64,000 bases of DNA from Triadica sebifera (GCA_023653625.1 CM042911.1:8321501-8385500), one strand, 5' to 3'. Positions 10,951 through 23,267 are shown, numbered from the stretch's first letter. Made by a program: numbers and translations. Notes: generated from the sequence alone by a model not told the origin.

Positions 10951-12885
10951 ATTAATGTATTATTTATAATAACTTGAATAATCTTTCTCCTTTGATTTAA
11001 CTTTTAGGAAAAGTTAAGTCTAACATTCACTTACTTATCTAACAATTACTGCATATTTACTACTCGATTAGCTAATTTCTACAAGGAGCTGAAGAGAAAA
11101 AAAAAAACATTCATTCTCCCTAAAATCGTTAAATCACATGTAGACAAATTTACTATATAGAGAAAGATGAATTTTAATCAATAAATCTAATTTCAAATTC
11201 AAATTAGTAGAACTAATAAATTTTGGCATGATCTATATACATCTACTAAAAAATATATATTTGAAAATTATACCAAAAAACAATGATCTGAAAATTTTCT
11301 AGTTAAAAATTATATTATTTTTTTTTAATTATTCTAATAACTTAGTCAGAATACATACATGGACTGATCTTGATAACCAAAATGTTTCAGAAACCAATTC
11401 CACCTATCTATTCAAAACTCAAAATGACTCAAAAAATTTAGGGATTAATATTTGAAACGAATTATATGTACTGTTCAGATCTGGAGTTGTTTGAATGGAA
11501 TATACCTCTTTGCACGCCCCAAACAGCTCTAGTGGGTAGCAAAATGTTTATTGTCAAGTAGAAGAATAAATAAATCTAGGAATTGCAAGCTGTTCTAAAG
11601 AAGACAAAAGGAAAATAGAGAGGAATGAAGTGGGTCAAGCAACTTATGGATTGTGGAGATGGTGGCTTTGGAAGGTTTCTCCACTTGTGTGATATTCAAT
11701 GATGATATCTTTGAATTCTCAAATGGAATTATAAATATTCATTATAAAAAATTGTAAATTTGGGTTCTAATGTTTGTTTAACTTGTTAAAAATTTACTTC
11801 CTTTTCGTCTATAATCAATTAATTATAAGATATATGATCACCTTTTTCCACCCTTTGCTTTTGTTAGTGTTGGAAGCAATCATGCACCCAAAATAAAAAT
11901 AAAATAAAAAAACCCATTTACCTCTATATGACTTACTATTCTTTTTTATTTTATTTTATTGCCACATGTTATTTGTCCAAATTGGCAGTGGCATATGTCA
12001 ACAAATAGACTAATTACACATGTTTAGAGTCATAAAATGAACAATTCATTATGGTTTAGGTTGAACATTTCTTTTATTAATATATATTTTTTTCATTTAT
12101 ATGCCTTAATTTCAATTTTCATTGAGAGGCTAAGAGCAACCTTTAGCCATTAATTTCTCTTAGTTCATATTTAAAATGAAAAAAAGAAGAAGTTTCTCTT
12201 GAATTCATATATCTTTTTTCTATCAGGACAAATGTGTGTTATATTGCTAATAAATAAATAATTTATTATTTGGACGTAAACAATATCTTTTTTTCGATAG
12301 AAAACAATACTCAAATATGAAATCTTAATTCATTTGGTAAATGAGAATTAAGAAATATAGACATCATATGAAAGTAGAAGAAAACAATGTGAGTGAGATT
12401 AGGTAGCAGATTTACAATGGAATTAATTATAAACAATATATTTTATGGGTATTACGTATCCCTAGCTACCAATTTTGTTGAATAATCACAATCTTTATTG
12501 AGTTTTTCTCTCATCAAATTGACTTTATGCACTTCTTTATTCTTAATTTTTACTAAATTTCCAATAATATATTGATTGTAAATTATACTAAAAATCCAAA
12601 ATCCTTTCAAAATTTTCAATCATTGCTTCCTCAATACTCAAAGCAATTCCTTATCCACGCTTCATTACTTGCAAGTTGTATATATTTTTATAAAAAAATA
12701 GAAAATTTGAATTTTTTTTCATGTCCTCTTTTTTCTTTTCCTTTTGTTTTCTGTGAAAACAAATCATCTTCTCTTTTGAAGGTCAAAATAAATTGTGAAA
12801 AAAAAAACGTTGGTCAATTCTTACTTTCTTAGCTAAATTAAATTCAACTCTAACTTTCACACCCCATTAAATGAAGCATAGCTAG
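10951..12885. other. AT-rich intergenic stretch, no feature recognised
   Basis: Low-complexity A/T-rich sequence with homopolymer runs. Open frames such as 12572-12832 have unremarkable composition and no family signal. No RNA gene or repeat border was recognised. Confidence 0.5.
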
Positions 12886-13085
12886 CATTCTCCTATTTTA
12901 CTTTAAATGTTTATTTTTAATTTTTTTTTCATTCTATTTTAAATGATTATTTAAAAAATCAATAGATTAGTTGGCATATATTTTTTTCCACTTTACCCTT
13001 ATTTATTGAAAGTAATATTGGAGAAATGATAAAAGAATATTAAGACAACTTGTAATGAGAAATTTATAAAATTGATGGTGTATTA

Positions 13086-13123
<38 letters not shown>

Positions 13124-13480
13124 AGAATATAGTAATGAAGATATTAATATATTGGAGCTCATGTTAATGTAATTGAGTTCAAGAAAGAAGGATAAATTTA
13201 AAAAAATTAGTTAATTCTCCATTAATTTCTTAAAAAGACATTTAAAGTGAGACAAAATAAAAAAGCAATAACTTCTATTTGAAGAGAAACAAATGGAGTA
13301 ATTTTGTGTTCTATTTAATATGTTTTATTATCAATAAATATAAATTATCATTTTTAATTATTTAATATGTCTTTAATGTAAGGGTATATCAGATAAAAAT
13401 ATAATTAATAATTTGAATAATACTAATTAATTAAGTTTCTAACATATGTGAAAATAAAAGCGAGGAACCGAGGGAGTAAT
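12886..13480. mobile_element. Mariner/Stowaway-like MITE traces
   Basis: The left part TCTCCTATTTTACTTTAAATG (12889 on) is roughly inverted by ACATTTAAAGTGAGACAAAA (about 13239 on) ending AAATGGAGTA at 13297. A second terminus-like AACCGAGGGAGTA lies at about 13466-13478. These ends resemble CTCCCTC-type Stowaway termini next to a TA target. An (AT)n run at 13089-13121 sits inside. Borders are approximate. Confidence 0.35.
13089..13121. repeat. (AT)n microsatellite
   Basis: About 16 AT units in an AT-rich intergenic region. Confidence 0.9.
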
Positions 13481-13740
13481 GTTTTAGTTTCCATTAAGAA
13501 AAATTGACATTAATTGATTGAAAGTTGTTCTTTTGTATGTTATAATAAAAAAAAAACCTTTTTTGAGAGAAAATAAAACTTAATTGAAGTATGTGTAATA
13601 AATAATTAAATATTGGTTAATTAGGTAAGTGGGTAAAATTTGAAAAATAATTTTGTCCCATGTATAAACGAAATAATTTTTTTTAAAAAAAAAAAAGAAA
13701 AAGAAAAAGAAAAGTCTGATTTAATATTTTAAACATTAAA

Positions 13741-14110
13741 AATGGAATTAATGGGTAGAGTCAATGTACGATAGGTGAGGAGATTACTCGGGAAACCTCG
13801 AGTTGACAAAGTGACCTAATAAAGTCAGTCACGAAACGTGTCAGGTAATCCTTGGTTTCATCAAACTCTCTCCATCAGATCCAACGGTGATTGTGGCACA
13901 CTTTCCTAAGCGCGTTTAAGAGCTGTGCCTCTTTGACTTTTTGGTCTTTCGTAATTCATTTTCAATTTTCACTCGTTCAACTTGCAATCCCATTTCCCAC
14001 GCTCTTTCCTTGGCGCGTTTCCATCACGCGGACACGCCCCTTCGCACTAATTCTATTCACACTTTACTCTCACATTCACGGTATTAATTTTTGGCTCAAA
14101 TTCTTGACTT
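13741..14110. promoter_or_regulatory. GC-richer promoter-like island without an attached gene
   Basis: This 370-bp stretch stands out from its AT-rich surroundings by composition. It contains an ABRE-like ACGTGTC (about 13836), several TTGAC W-box cores (near 13804 and 13938) and the AGATCCAACGG block often seen upstream of plant genes. Neither side has a convincing coding exon, and the frame 13891-14145 shows no family signal. It could be an orphaned promoter, a regulatory element of a lost gene, or part of an unrecognised element. Confidence 0.3.
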
Positions 14111-15214
14111 TTATTTATACGTATAAAACATGCATTTTCATTTAAGCATTGTGGATTTTATAACCCAAATCATTTGTAAAAAGTGGAAATTTATTCCGGA
14201 CGTCGTCGAGAACTATTGAGTTTTAAAGATCAATAACAAAACAATTAAGTAAATGTTTAATTCAGTTGTGGTATATAACTGATAATTTTTACATGTCTAA
14301 AAGTCAGAATCAACGACGTTTGATAATTTGTTTTAGCAGCTGTTAGGAAGATCAATTAATTATTAATTGAAAAAATTTTATTTTAAAGTTTTGTTTGAAA
14401 CAGTTGGAATATTTTTAAATAAAATGATAAAAATTAATTTATTCAAAATAAAATACATCATATTAAAAATATATTTATAAGTTATATATATATATATGTG
14501 TGTGTTAATTGATTATATTGATTATTATTATTATTTTAATTATTAAAATAAATAATTGTATCAAATAAACACTACATTTTATTTATGTTTCATAAAAAAT
14601 ATATTTTTTAATAAAATAAATTATATCATATTAATAATTTTATATTCTAACAGCATCAACTCAATTAATTTTACTAAATATAAGGTACACTCAATAGCCA
14701 AACCAAACAAATCTAAGTATCAATCATTTCAATTAGGTGAGTATTGGGTAGTAAAAAAATTGAGGATAGTTGTTCAAAATTCTCCATTTTTTAAATTTGT
14801 TATATAAAATTTTTTAATTTTATGTAATTCATTGATAATTGTCAAAAAAATTATTAATAGTTAATATTGATAATCAAATAGTTATCAATAGTTTGTAATC
14901 GATTTTTTTTAAATTTATCATTTTTTGTCTAGTTAATTTTAGAATTCAAAATCTTTCAAACAATTAAGAATCAAATCTCATCATTTTTTTCCTCTGAATG
15001 CATACTTCATCATAATTAATTAATAGTAACATAAAACTACATCAAATTATAAAATGATTAACCCACATTAAAATTCAGACTTGCATGAATTAATTTCGAA
15101 CTTTTCTAGAATACTCATTTCAATATTTGTGTTTTGTCTATAACTATATTATAACATTTTAAATATTTTTAGTTTGAGGGGAAACATATTCTTCTTCTTC
15201 TTCTTCTTATTATT
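14111..15214. other. AT-rich intergenic stretch, no feature recognised
   Basis: Low-complexity sequence with short TA and ATT repeats, ending in CTT/ATT triplet repeats at 15191-15220 that form the target of the old solo LTR. The reading frames seen are short and compositionally biased. Confidence 0.5.
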
Positions 15215-16631
15215 ATTATTACAATGCCCACTTATAAGTTATGTGGATTTATGAAAGAAAGATGATGAGTAAATGATATTTTAAAAAGATTAAGTTTTAG
15301 TGATGTGAGTGTTTTTATGTTCGTGAATAGGTGTTTATGTCTATAAAATTCGAGCTTCAAAAAGACAAAGTTTAAATGTGATGGGTTCTTTTTAGAGTGG
15401 AGAGGACATTCACGGTCGTAAAAAGGGTTAGTCACGATTATGAATGATATTTTACGCTCATGAATGAAGGTCGGTTCTGCATATGGCAACTGCACTTTTC
15501 TCTCTCCTCTACACCTTATCTTACCATTAACCGCTTTCCACTACCTATGAAACCTTCTCTAATATGCCAAAGACTTACAATCCATCTTTTTCACCATTTT
15601 TTAACCTAAACTCCATTGTTGAATTGAAGGAAAGTTTGAAAATCTTAGAATTTTGAGAGAGTTATTGTAAGGTTAAATCTAGGTTTTTAGCTTAGTTTAA
15701 GCTTGTTTTATGTTATAAAGATATTGTGACACCCTCTCATATAGTTAGGAATAATCCCAACTATATAGGAGAATGTCACCTACCTATTACCTTAAAATTT
15801 GATTGAATTAAAATTTCTTTCAATTTAGTTATTATATTTCCATATGCTAATTATTTATATATATATATATATTTATTTATTACATGATAGCAATATGTCA
15901 TTCAATTAATGAATCTATTTTATATGCGGAATTAACAAACCATGACCATATCTTCAAACATAAGTTTGGGCTTTCATTGTCCCGATGATTACAAAATACT
16001 TATGATCTAATAAAATTACATATTCCCATCATAAAAAGACATGTAAAATTTTTGAAAACCATAATTATACTCATCACCCATGACATGTGGACAAGAACAA
16101 AATGCATGTCATGTAAAGCACCAACCCTCTGATGTGGATTTACTTTATTTGACTCTGTATGGGCTTGCTTCTCTTTCTGTCAACTTCTCCCTATAGGCTC
16201 TGAACCTGCGTATGGGAAAACACCCACACGCTAAGCAACCTAATGCTTAGTGGTACATATGTGCATAAATATTCGTACAAACACTTATGATATGTCATAA
16301 AAATTCCATGTTCATATTATCCAAATTTGCATATAAATAATCATAAATAATAATCCATATATCACAGTCCTTTTTATAGTAATATAAAAAAAAAGAAATC
16401 AATTTATCATATATCAATATGGAATATTGTATACCTGGTTTACAGGTTTAACACATATACATGCCATAATTTACAAGGGTAAATTCATATTCATACCTCA
16501 TTTGTGATTTCTATTTCCTTGCTTCATTTACCTAATAACTGATTTTTTTCATATATATTTTTTTTAATATTTTATATTTTATAGCCTCAAAACTCTAAAT
16601 CCGGACTATTTGGATGCGGGTTGTGAAACAG

Positions 16632-16809
16632 GAGCGCTCTCACCCGAGCTTAAGCCACCCTGCTCACTATCTGTATCTGTCTGTATAAGTACTCGACCGA
16701 GCTTCTCAAGTCAAGAGCGCTCTCACCCGAGCTTAAGCCATCTTGACTGAGTAAAATAAATAATTGCATGCATTTCGGATCAAGGGCGCTCTCACCCGAG
16801 CTTAAGCCA
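16632..16809 (-). repeat. Three copies of a conserved LTR box (CTTAAGCTCGGGTGAGAGCG)
   Basis: On the minus strand the sequence TGGCTTAAGCTCGGGTGAG followed by AGCGCYC occurs at 16632-16657, 16715-16740 and 16784-16809, spaced about 70-80 bp apart. It is repeated in the other LTR at 24180-24205, 24263-24288 and 24332-24357. Between the copies the sequence is unrelated and AT-rich, so the boxes look selectively kept. The GAGCGCTC core is palindromic. Confidence 0.85.
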
Positions 16810-17320
16810 CCTTGTCCTTATAATAAAATTTTCCATATCATCATAAATTCCTACGGTACCGTAAACCCCTCAATGGCATGCCATCTATCCTATTTCTAGT
16901 CCTAGATTAGAGAATTGGGCTTAATTGATGTTATTATCTTATTGTTTACATAATTCATCAAAATTCACATATTCATAAAAATTTCCGATTTACATACCAT
17001 ATATGAAAAAAATAATTTCTCAATCTCATTTGAAACCTCAAACCACAATATATCATATTAATTTAATCAATACACAATAAGAACTTTAAATATAACTACT
17101 ATCATATTATTCAAAATTAAAACATATATATATATATATATATATGTCACCCAATATTTAAAATACCAAATTACTAAATTTTTATTTCGGGACAGATTTC
17201 TGCTCTGATTTTATATTGCATATATCACCAATTTCTGATTCGAATTTGACCCTATGGTATTCTATGAAGTTTTAGCTTAATGTCTTATCTGTCATATACA
17301 AAAAGAATCATATAAATCTG

Positions 17321-17940
17321 AATTTTCTAGCTAAAGTTATGTCCAAATAACTGTATGGTGCTCAGTAAAAATATGCCCAGTATTTTTCAGAATACTCTTA
17401 AGTCCGAGATTTTGTATCAAATTTTAGGTCCAATATAAATCACAACTAGCATTTATACTCTTCATAAAATTTTTGTATCTATGTTTCTACTTTCATTTCC
17501 AACTGGTATCATCCCGATCTAAGTTCCAGAACAAAAGATATAACCAAAATACCATAGAATGTTCAGAAAATAACTACCCAGAATTTTCTGGGTACTTCCA
17601 AATCCGAGAATTTGTAGAAATTTTTAGACCAATTTAGAATCAGATAGAGCATTTACACTCTTCATAAAAGTTTTAGATCTATGTGTCTATTTTCATTTCC
17701 AACTGATTTCATCTCGATCCAAGTTCCAGAACAAAAGATATAACCAAAATACCATAGAATGTTCAGAAAATAACTACCCAGAATTTTCTGGGTACTTCCA
17801 AATCCGAGAATTTGTAGAAATTTTTAGACCAATTTAGAATCAGATAGAGCATTTACACTCTTCATAAAAGTTTTAGATCTATGTGTCTATTTTCATTTCC
17901 AACTGATTTCATCTCGATCCAAGTTCCAGAACAAAAGATA
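17321..17940 (-). repeat. 200-bp tandem repeat within the LTR
   Basis: The block beginning AAGTTCCAGAACAAAAGATA recurs at 17521, 17721 and (partly) 17921, an exact 200-bp period. A more diverged unit precedes it from about 17321. The same array is in the other LTR with starts at 25097, 25297 and 25497, so it predates this insertion. Confidence 0.9.
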
Positions 17941-18527
17941 TGGTCAAAATACCATCGAATGATCCAGACGAATTTTAACAAAATCAACAAACACAACAAG
18001 TTTTTCTTTTCACTTTTCCTTCAACATCAAACATCATTAGAATGCAAATAAAATGGACAAAGGAATAAATATGCTCATATGTACAAACCTTGACACAATG
18101 AAGTCTTAACCTCTTCAAACTTTAAGCTTTTATGGTTGTTTTAAGTTTTTGGGGAGAGGAAGAGGAAGGAGAGGAAGAAGAAGATGGGTGAAAGAAGAGA
18201 GAATTTTGTGTATGGAAGAGTGGGAGGAAGGCTAGGTTTCTGAATTTTTGGAAGAAGAAGAAGAAAATAACATTTTTATACTCATGGTAAATATCCTATT
18301 AGGTCCCCCCTTGTTTTTGCCAAATATCCACTTAAATCATTGGTTTTTACCTTATTATTATTAACTTACCCAACATTTCTATCTATTTATTTAACACACA
18401 TAACTTAATAAAAAAATTTACTTATAAATCTTTTTATTATATTTTATTCCCAAATTTAGTCTCAAAAAATTTTAATTATGATCATTAAACATGATAATTA
18501 CCCAAGTCTAAATTGATGGGCATTACA

Positions 18528-18542
18528 TTTCTCTCCCCCTTA
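18528..18542 (-). other. Polypurine tract of the chromovirus
   Basis: The minus strand reads AAGGGGGAGAGAAA directly before the 3' LTR start TGTAATG. This is the expected plus-strand DNA synthesis primer site. Confidence 0.9.
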
Positions 18543-18574
18543 AAAATTTTCGTCCTCGAAATTTACCTGATTGT

Positions 18575-21500
18575 TTATGTTGAAAATAACTGGGGATATT
18601 GTGCCTTCATCACTTCCTCGCTTTCCCATGTTGCTTCTTCAGTTGAATGATTCCTCCATAACACCTTGACTAGTGGTACTCGTTTATTCCTTAACTCTTT
18701 GACTTCACGAGCCAATATCTCCATTGGTTCTTCCTCGTATGTTAAATCTGGCCTTACCTCGATGGTGTTGGTTGGAATAATATGAGAAGGATCTGATCGG
18801 TACCTCCTCAGCATGGAAACATGAAAGACGTTGTGAATCTTGCTCAACTCTGGTGGTAAAGCAAGTCTATAGGCAACTGGTCCAATTCTATCTAAGATCT
18901 CATAAGGTCCAATAAACCTAGGGCTTAACTTGCCCTTCTTTCCGAATCTGAGGACCTTTTTCCAAGGGGAAACCTTGAGAAACACTTTGTCTCCCACTTC
19001 GTACTCTATGTCTCTCCTTTTGAGATCTGCATATGATTTTTGCCTATCTGAAGCTGTCTTCAACCTTTCTTGTATAATCTTCACCTTTTCTTCTGTTTCT
19101 TGCACTAACTCTGGTCCCACTAGCTTCCTCTCACTGAGTTCTGTCCAACACAATGGTGTTCGACACCTTCTACCATAAAGTGCCTCATAAGGAGCCATTT
19201 CAATGCTTGACTGATAGCTGTTGTTGTAGGCAAACTCCATCAATGGTAGGTATTTGTCCCAACTTCCCTCGAACTCTATTACACAACTCCTCATCATGTC
19301 TTCCAAAATCTGAATCACCCTTTCTGATTGTCCATCAGTCTGAGGATGAAAAGCTGTACTGAAATTGAGTTTGGTACCCAAAGCTCTTTGTAGACTACCC
19401 CAAAACTGAGAAGTGAACCTGGGGTCCCTATCTGAAACAATGGAGAGTGGCACTCCATGAAGCCGTACTATTTCATTTACATATAACTCTGCTAACCTGC
19501 TTAATGGGTAGTCCCTTCTGATAGGCAAGAAGTGAGCTGACTTAGTTAACCTATCCACAATCACCCACACAGCGTCATATTTTTTTGGTGTCAAAGGCAA
19601 CCCAATCACAAAATCCATGGTTATTCGTTCCCATTTCCATTCTGGAATTGTGATTGGCTGTAACAACCCTGAAGGTACCTGATGTTCTGCCTTGACTTGC
19701 TGACATGTTAAACACCTGGTGGTGAATTCTGTGATGTCTTTTTTCATACCTGACCACCAATACTCATTCTTCAAGTCATGGTACATCTTGTTACTTCCCG
19801 GGTGCATGGCATATTTTGTCTCATGTGCCTCCTTTAAGATCCTCTGTCTCAAATCTTCCACATTAGGTATGCATAATCGACCCTGATAGTATAAACTGTT
19901 ATCTGAACTAATTGTAAAATCAGGTCTCTCCCCCTTAGAGATTGACTCGGCTATCTCAACTAACTTGTTATCTTGCTTCTGTGCATCTTTGATTTCTTGG
20001 TTGAGAGTTGGACGAATGTGTAATTCTGCCAAAGTCTTTCGGCTTAATGCATCGGCCACAACATTGGCCTTACCTGGATGGTAGTCGATCACACAATTAT
20101 AATCCTTGATCAACTCTAGCCATCTTCTTTGTCTCAAGTTCAATTCCTTCTGGGTAGGAAGATACTTTAAACTCTTGTGGTCGGTGTAAATAAAACACTT
20201 TTCCCCGTATAAGTAATGGCGCCATATCTTTAAAGCAAAGACAATGGCAGCCAGCTCAAGGTCATGTGTGGGGTAATTCTTCTCATGTGTCTTCAGCTGT
20301 CTAGAAGCATAAGCTACTACCTTGCCCTCTTGCATCAGTACACACCCCAGTCCATTGTGAGAAGCATCGCTATAGATAACATATTCCTTATCAGGGACTG
20401 GTTGTGTCAAAACGGGTGCCTCAGTCAACATCTTCTTAAGTCTTTCAAAGCTGTCCTGACATTTCTCTGTCCACTCGAATTTCACATCTTTTCTCAGTAG
20501 TCTGGTCAAAGGAGAAGCAATCATTGAAAAGCCCTTAACAAACCTCCTGTAATAACCGGCCAAACCGAGGAAACTCCTAATTTCTGTCACATTACGGGGA
20601 GGCTTCCAATTCATAACTGCCTCTACTTTGCTGGGATCAACTTTGATGCCATTTGCTGACACAATGTGTCCAAGGAAAGCCACATCATCGAGCCAAAACT
20701 CACATTTTGAGAGCTTGGCATAGAGCTTCTGCTCCTTGAGGGTTTGCAAAACTATCTTCAAATGCTGACCATGTTCTTCCTTATTCTTGGAATATACTAA
20801 GATATCATCAATAAAAACCACCACGAATAAATCCAAATATGGTCTGAAGATCCGGTTCATCAAATCCATAAAGGCTGCTGGGGCATTTGTCAAACCGAAA
20901 GGCATCACCAAAAACTCATAATGCCCATATCTGGTTCTAAATGCTGTCTTAGCTATGTCCTCTGTCTTAATTTTTAATTGGTGGTACCCTGATCTCAAAT
21001 CAATCTTAGAGAAAACTCCTGCACCCTTCAGCTGATCAAAAAGATCATCAATTCGTGGTAACGGATATCTGTTCTTAATAGTCACCTTGTTCAACTGTCT
21101 GTAATCTATGCACAACCTCATAGACCCATCTTTCTTCTTTACAAACAATACCGGTGCACCCCAAGGAGACACACTTGGTCTGATAAAACCCTTATCTAAC
21201 AATTCTTGCAGTTGTGCCTTTAATTCTTTCAACTCTGTCGGTGCCATTCTATACGGTGCAGCTGATATTGGTGCTGTACCTGGAGTGAGCTCTATGGAAA
21301 ATTCAATCTCTCTATCGAGAGGTAGCCCTGGTAGGTCATCTGGGAACACTTCTGGGAATTCATTCACTATAGGGATATCCTTAAAATCTGGACCTCCCTT
21401 TCTAGTATCAATCACGTGAGCCAAGTAAGCCTCATATCCCTTTCTGATCATTCTTTGAGCCTTCATCATAGATATCACTTGAGCAGGTGGTGGAAACCTT

Positions 21501-23137
21501 TCGCCTTCCACTACTACCTCTTCTAGTTCTGGAGTTTTAAGAACAACTGTCTTAGATCGACAGTCCACTACTGCCTCATGTTTAGAAAGCCAATCCATGC
21601 CTAAGATAGCATCGAATTCATGGAATGGCAATTCAATCAAATCCGCTGGAAACTCTTTCTCATGAACTATCAAAGGGCAACTTTTGTATACCCGATTAAC
21701 AATCACGCTATGGCCTAGGGGGTTTGTGACCTCAATCTCATATTCTAGATTCTCACTCATCATACTGTTTTGAGTAGGTGTGCTCATGCATACATAGGAA
21801 TGTGTAGAACCAGGATCTATTAAAGCACATAAAACTGAGTCATGTAAAGAAAACATACCCACAATCACATCAGTGGCTTTTTGGTCCTCTCTGGCCTTCA
21901 TAGCGTATGCCCTAGCTGGAGTCCTACTGGGTCCCGGCCTATTGATTGTCTCTGATGCAGCCTGGTTAGGTCCCGCTCGACCTCCTCTAGTCTGAGTCTG
22001 ATTCTGAACCCAAGCTGATCCTGCAGTCTGTGTAGGTGCACTAATAGTCATCAAAGGGCAATCTCTTTTCATATGGCTCTTGGACCCACATCTGAAACAA
22101 GCACCTGTGACCATCCAACATTCTCCTCTATGGCTCTTGTGGCAGGTACCACAAATTGGTGCGCTCTCTCGGGTGGCCTGTGTATGTATGCTACCAGCTG
22201 CAGATGTAGCCCTGGAGGGCTGCCCCCTCTTGTGTAGTCCACCCTGTTTATAACTCCTATTATGTCCCTGACTCCTGCCATGAGACTGTCCTGGGTAGTA
22301 TCGACCTTTCTTGCCAATAGATTGGGCCACTGGAGTTACTGTCTGTCTAAAACCTTCCTCTGCTCTCTTTCTCTTTCTCTTTTCAATACTAACCGCAGAT
22401 GCAATCAGTTGAGTAAAGTTGACATGCTGAAGTGCAGTCACAAAATCCCCAATCTCTGTATTAAGGCCATCTTCAAATCTTCTGCACTTATCTCTCTCAC
22501 TTATGATAATCTCTGAAGCATACTTACTCAATCGAGTAAACTCTCTCTGATACTCGGTCACTGTCATCTTGCCTTGCTTAAGGTTCAGAAACTCCCTTTT
22601 TTTCTCATCTATGTAAAATGGAGGAACATATTCTTCCTTGAACTCAGTGACAAAGAAGTCCCATGTCATAGGCTTTGGTGCCTCTGGTTTCAAAAGAACT
22701 GACTTCCACCAGTCATAAGCGTCTTCCTGGAGTAGAGATACGACATATCTTGCCTTTTGGTCAATAGGAACCTCCAGCTCATCAAGGACTCTTTCGGTCT
22801 TTTCTAACCAATATTCTGCTGCAGCAGGATCATCATCTTTCGTACCTAGAAAATTTGTGGCTCCATACTTACGGAGCTTGTCCATCTGTACTTTCGGTTT
22901 CGGTGGTGGAGGTGGAGGAACTAGAGTGGGTTGTGGTACCACTCTTGCGATCTGTTGCAACAAACCAGCCATCTGCTGCATCAAAGGGTTTTGATCCCGG
23001 TTGGCATGTCCAGGAATCTGCTGGGCTGCATCTGGTATAGCATCCGGACCCTGAACACTAGCTACACTGGGCTGGTTCGGTGCTCTAGTATTAGGAGAAC
23101 TATTGCTTTCAGTAACTTCATGCGCCTGAATTTCCAT
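18575..23137 (-). CDS. Chromovirus gag-pol polyprotein (1,520 aa, intact)
   Basis: A single frame encodes all retrotransposition functions. In order (approximate residues): a proline-rich N-terminus; the gag capsid-like domain (90-260); a CCHC zinc knuckle CFRCGSKSHMKRDC (about 346-359); an aspartic protease with ALIDPGSTHSYV (about 437-448); reverse transcriptase with FIDDILVYSK (about 774); RNase H with YSDASHNGLGCVL (about 920); integrase with a HHCC zinc finger (ending CLTCQQVK, about 1145) and the DDE residues in MDFVIG, SDRDPRF and QSERV; and a C-terminal chromodomain (LVKVLWRNHSTEEATWESEE, about 1485-1504) that in this group directs integration to heterochromatin. No stop or frameshift interrupts it. 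The start MEIQAHEV lies 136 bp inside the 5' LTR, after the PBS. The protease has Pro where Ser or Thr is usual. There is no separate gag stop, so processing must be by the protease. Confidence 0.95.
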   Translation of the reverse strand: MEIQAHEVTESNSSPNTRAPNQPSVASVQGPDAIPDAAQQIPGHANRDQNPLMQQMAGLLQQIARVVPQPTLVPPPPPPKPKVQMDKLRKYGATNFLGTKDDDPAAAEYWLEKTERVLDELEVPIDQKARYVVSLLQEDAYDWWKSVLLKPEAPKPMTWDFFVTEFKEEYVPPFYIDEKKREFLNLKQGKMTVTEYQREFTRLSKYASEIIISERDKCRRFEDGLNTEIGDFVTALQHVNFTQLIASAVSIEKRKRKRAEEGFRQTVTPVAQSIGKKGRYYPGQSHGRSQGHNRSYKQGGLHKRGQPSRATSAAGSIHTQATRESAPICGTCHKSHRGECWMVTGACFRCGSKSHMKRDCPLMTISAPTQTAGSAWVQNQTQTRGGRAGPNQAASETINRPGPSRTPARAYAMKAREDQKATDVIVGMFSLHDSVLCALIDPGSTHSYVCMSTPTQNSMMSENLEYEIEVTNPLGHSVIVNRVYKSCPLIVHEKEFPADLIELPFHEFDAILGMDWLSKHEAVVDCRSKTVVLKTPELEEVVVEGERFPPPAQVISMMKAQRMIRKGYEAYLAHVIDTRKGGPDFKDIPIVNEFPEVFPDDLPGLPLDREIEFSIELTPGTAPISAAPYRMAPTELKELKAQLQELLDKGFIRPSVSPWGAPVLFVKKKDGSMRLCIDYRQLNKVTIKNRYPLPRIDDLFDQLKGAGVFSKIDLRSGYHQLKIKTEDIAKTAFRTRYGHYEFLVMPFGLTNAPAAFMDLMNRIFRPYLDLFVVVFIDDILVYSKNKEEHGQHLKIVLQTLKEQKLYAKLSKCEFWLDDVAFLGHIVSANGIKVDPSKVEAVMNWKPPRNVTEIRSFLGLAGYYRRFVKGFSMIASPLTRLLRKDVKFEWTEKCQDSFERLKKMLTEAPVLTQPVPDKEYVIYSDASHNGLGCVLMQEGKVVAYASRQLKTHEKNYPTHDLELAAIVFALKIWRHYLYGEKCFIYTDHKSLKYLPTQKELNLRQRRWLELIKDYNCVIDYHPGKANVVADALSRKTLAELHIRPTLNQEIKDAQKQDNKLVEIAESISKGERPDFTISSDNSLYYQGRLCIPNVEDLRQRILKEAHETKYAMHPGSNKMYHDLKNEYWWSGMKKDITEFTTRCLTCQQVKAEHQVPSGLLQPITIPEWKWERITMDFVIGLPLTPKKYDAVWVIVDRLTKSAHFLPIRRDYPLSRLAELYVNEIVRLHGVPLSIVSDRDPRFTSQFWGSLQRALGTKLNFSTAFHPQTDGQSERVIQILEDMMRSCVIEFEGSWDKYLPLMEFAYNNSYQSSIEMAPYEALYGRRCRTPLCWTELSERKLVGPELVQETEEKVKIIQERLKTASDRQKSYADLKRRDIEYEVGDKVFLKVSPWKKVLRFGKKGKLSPRFIGPYEILDRIGPVAYRLALPPELSKIHNVFHVSMLRRYRSDPSHIIPTNTIEVRPDLTYEEEPMEILAREVKELRNKRVPLVKVLWRNHSTEEATWESEEVMKAQYPQLFST

Positions 23138-23250
23138 ATTCTCTTCTAATCCTACAAGTCGACAGAGAAGTAGCCCATGTTAGAGTCATATGAGACATAC
23201 AATGCATGCATGATAAACCTTTAGCCCACTTAGGTCTAGGATCGCCTAAA

Positions 23251-23267
23251 CCTCGGCTCTGATACCA
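23251..23267 (-). other. Primer binding site (initiator-Met tRNA type)
   Basis: The minus strand reads TGGTATCAGAGCCGAGG, the classical complement of the plant initiator-Met tRNA 3' end. It starts 5 bp inside the 5' LTR, the usual spacing. Confidence 0.95.

Larger units (their letters stand above)
15725..18527 (-). repeat. 3' LTR of the chromovirus
   Basis: This LTR is 2,803 bp, running on the minus strand from TGTAATGCCC (18527) to GGTGTCACA (15725). It contains a short TA microsatellite (about 17121-17144), three conserved boxes (16632-16809) and 200-bp tandem repeats (17321-17920). Purine-rich GAAGAAG sequence near 18150-18260 is close to its transcription-start side. Confidence 0.95.

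Noticed and set aside
18930..23149. Several plus-strand frames opposite the gag-pol gene
   Set aside because: They are antisense shadows of an intact 1,520-residue frame with full domain content.
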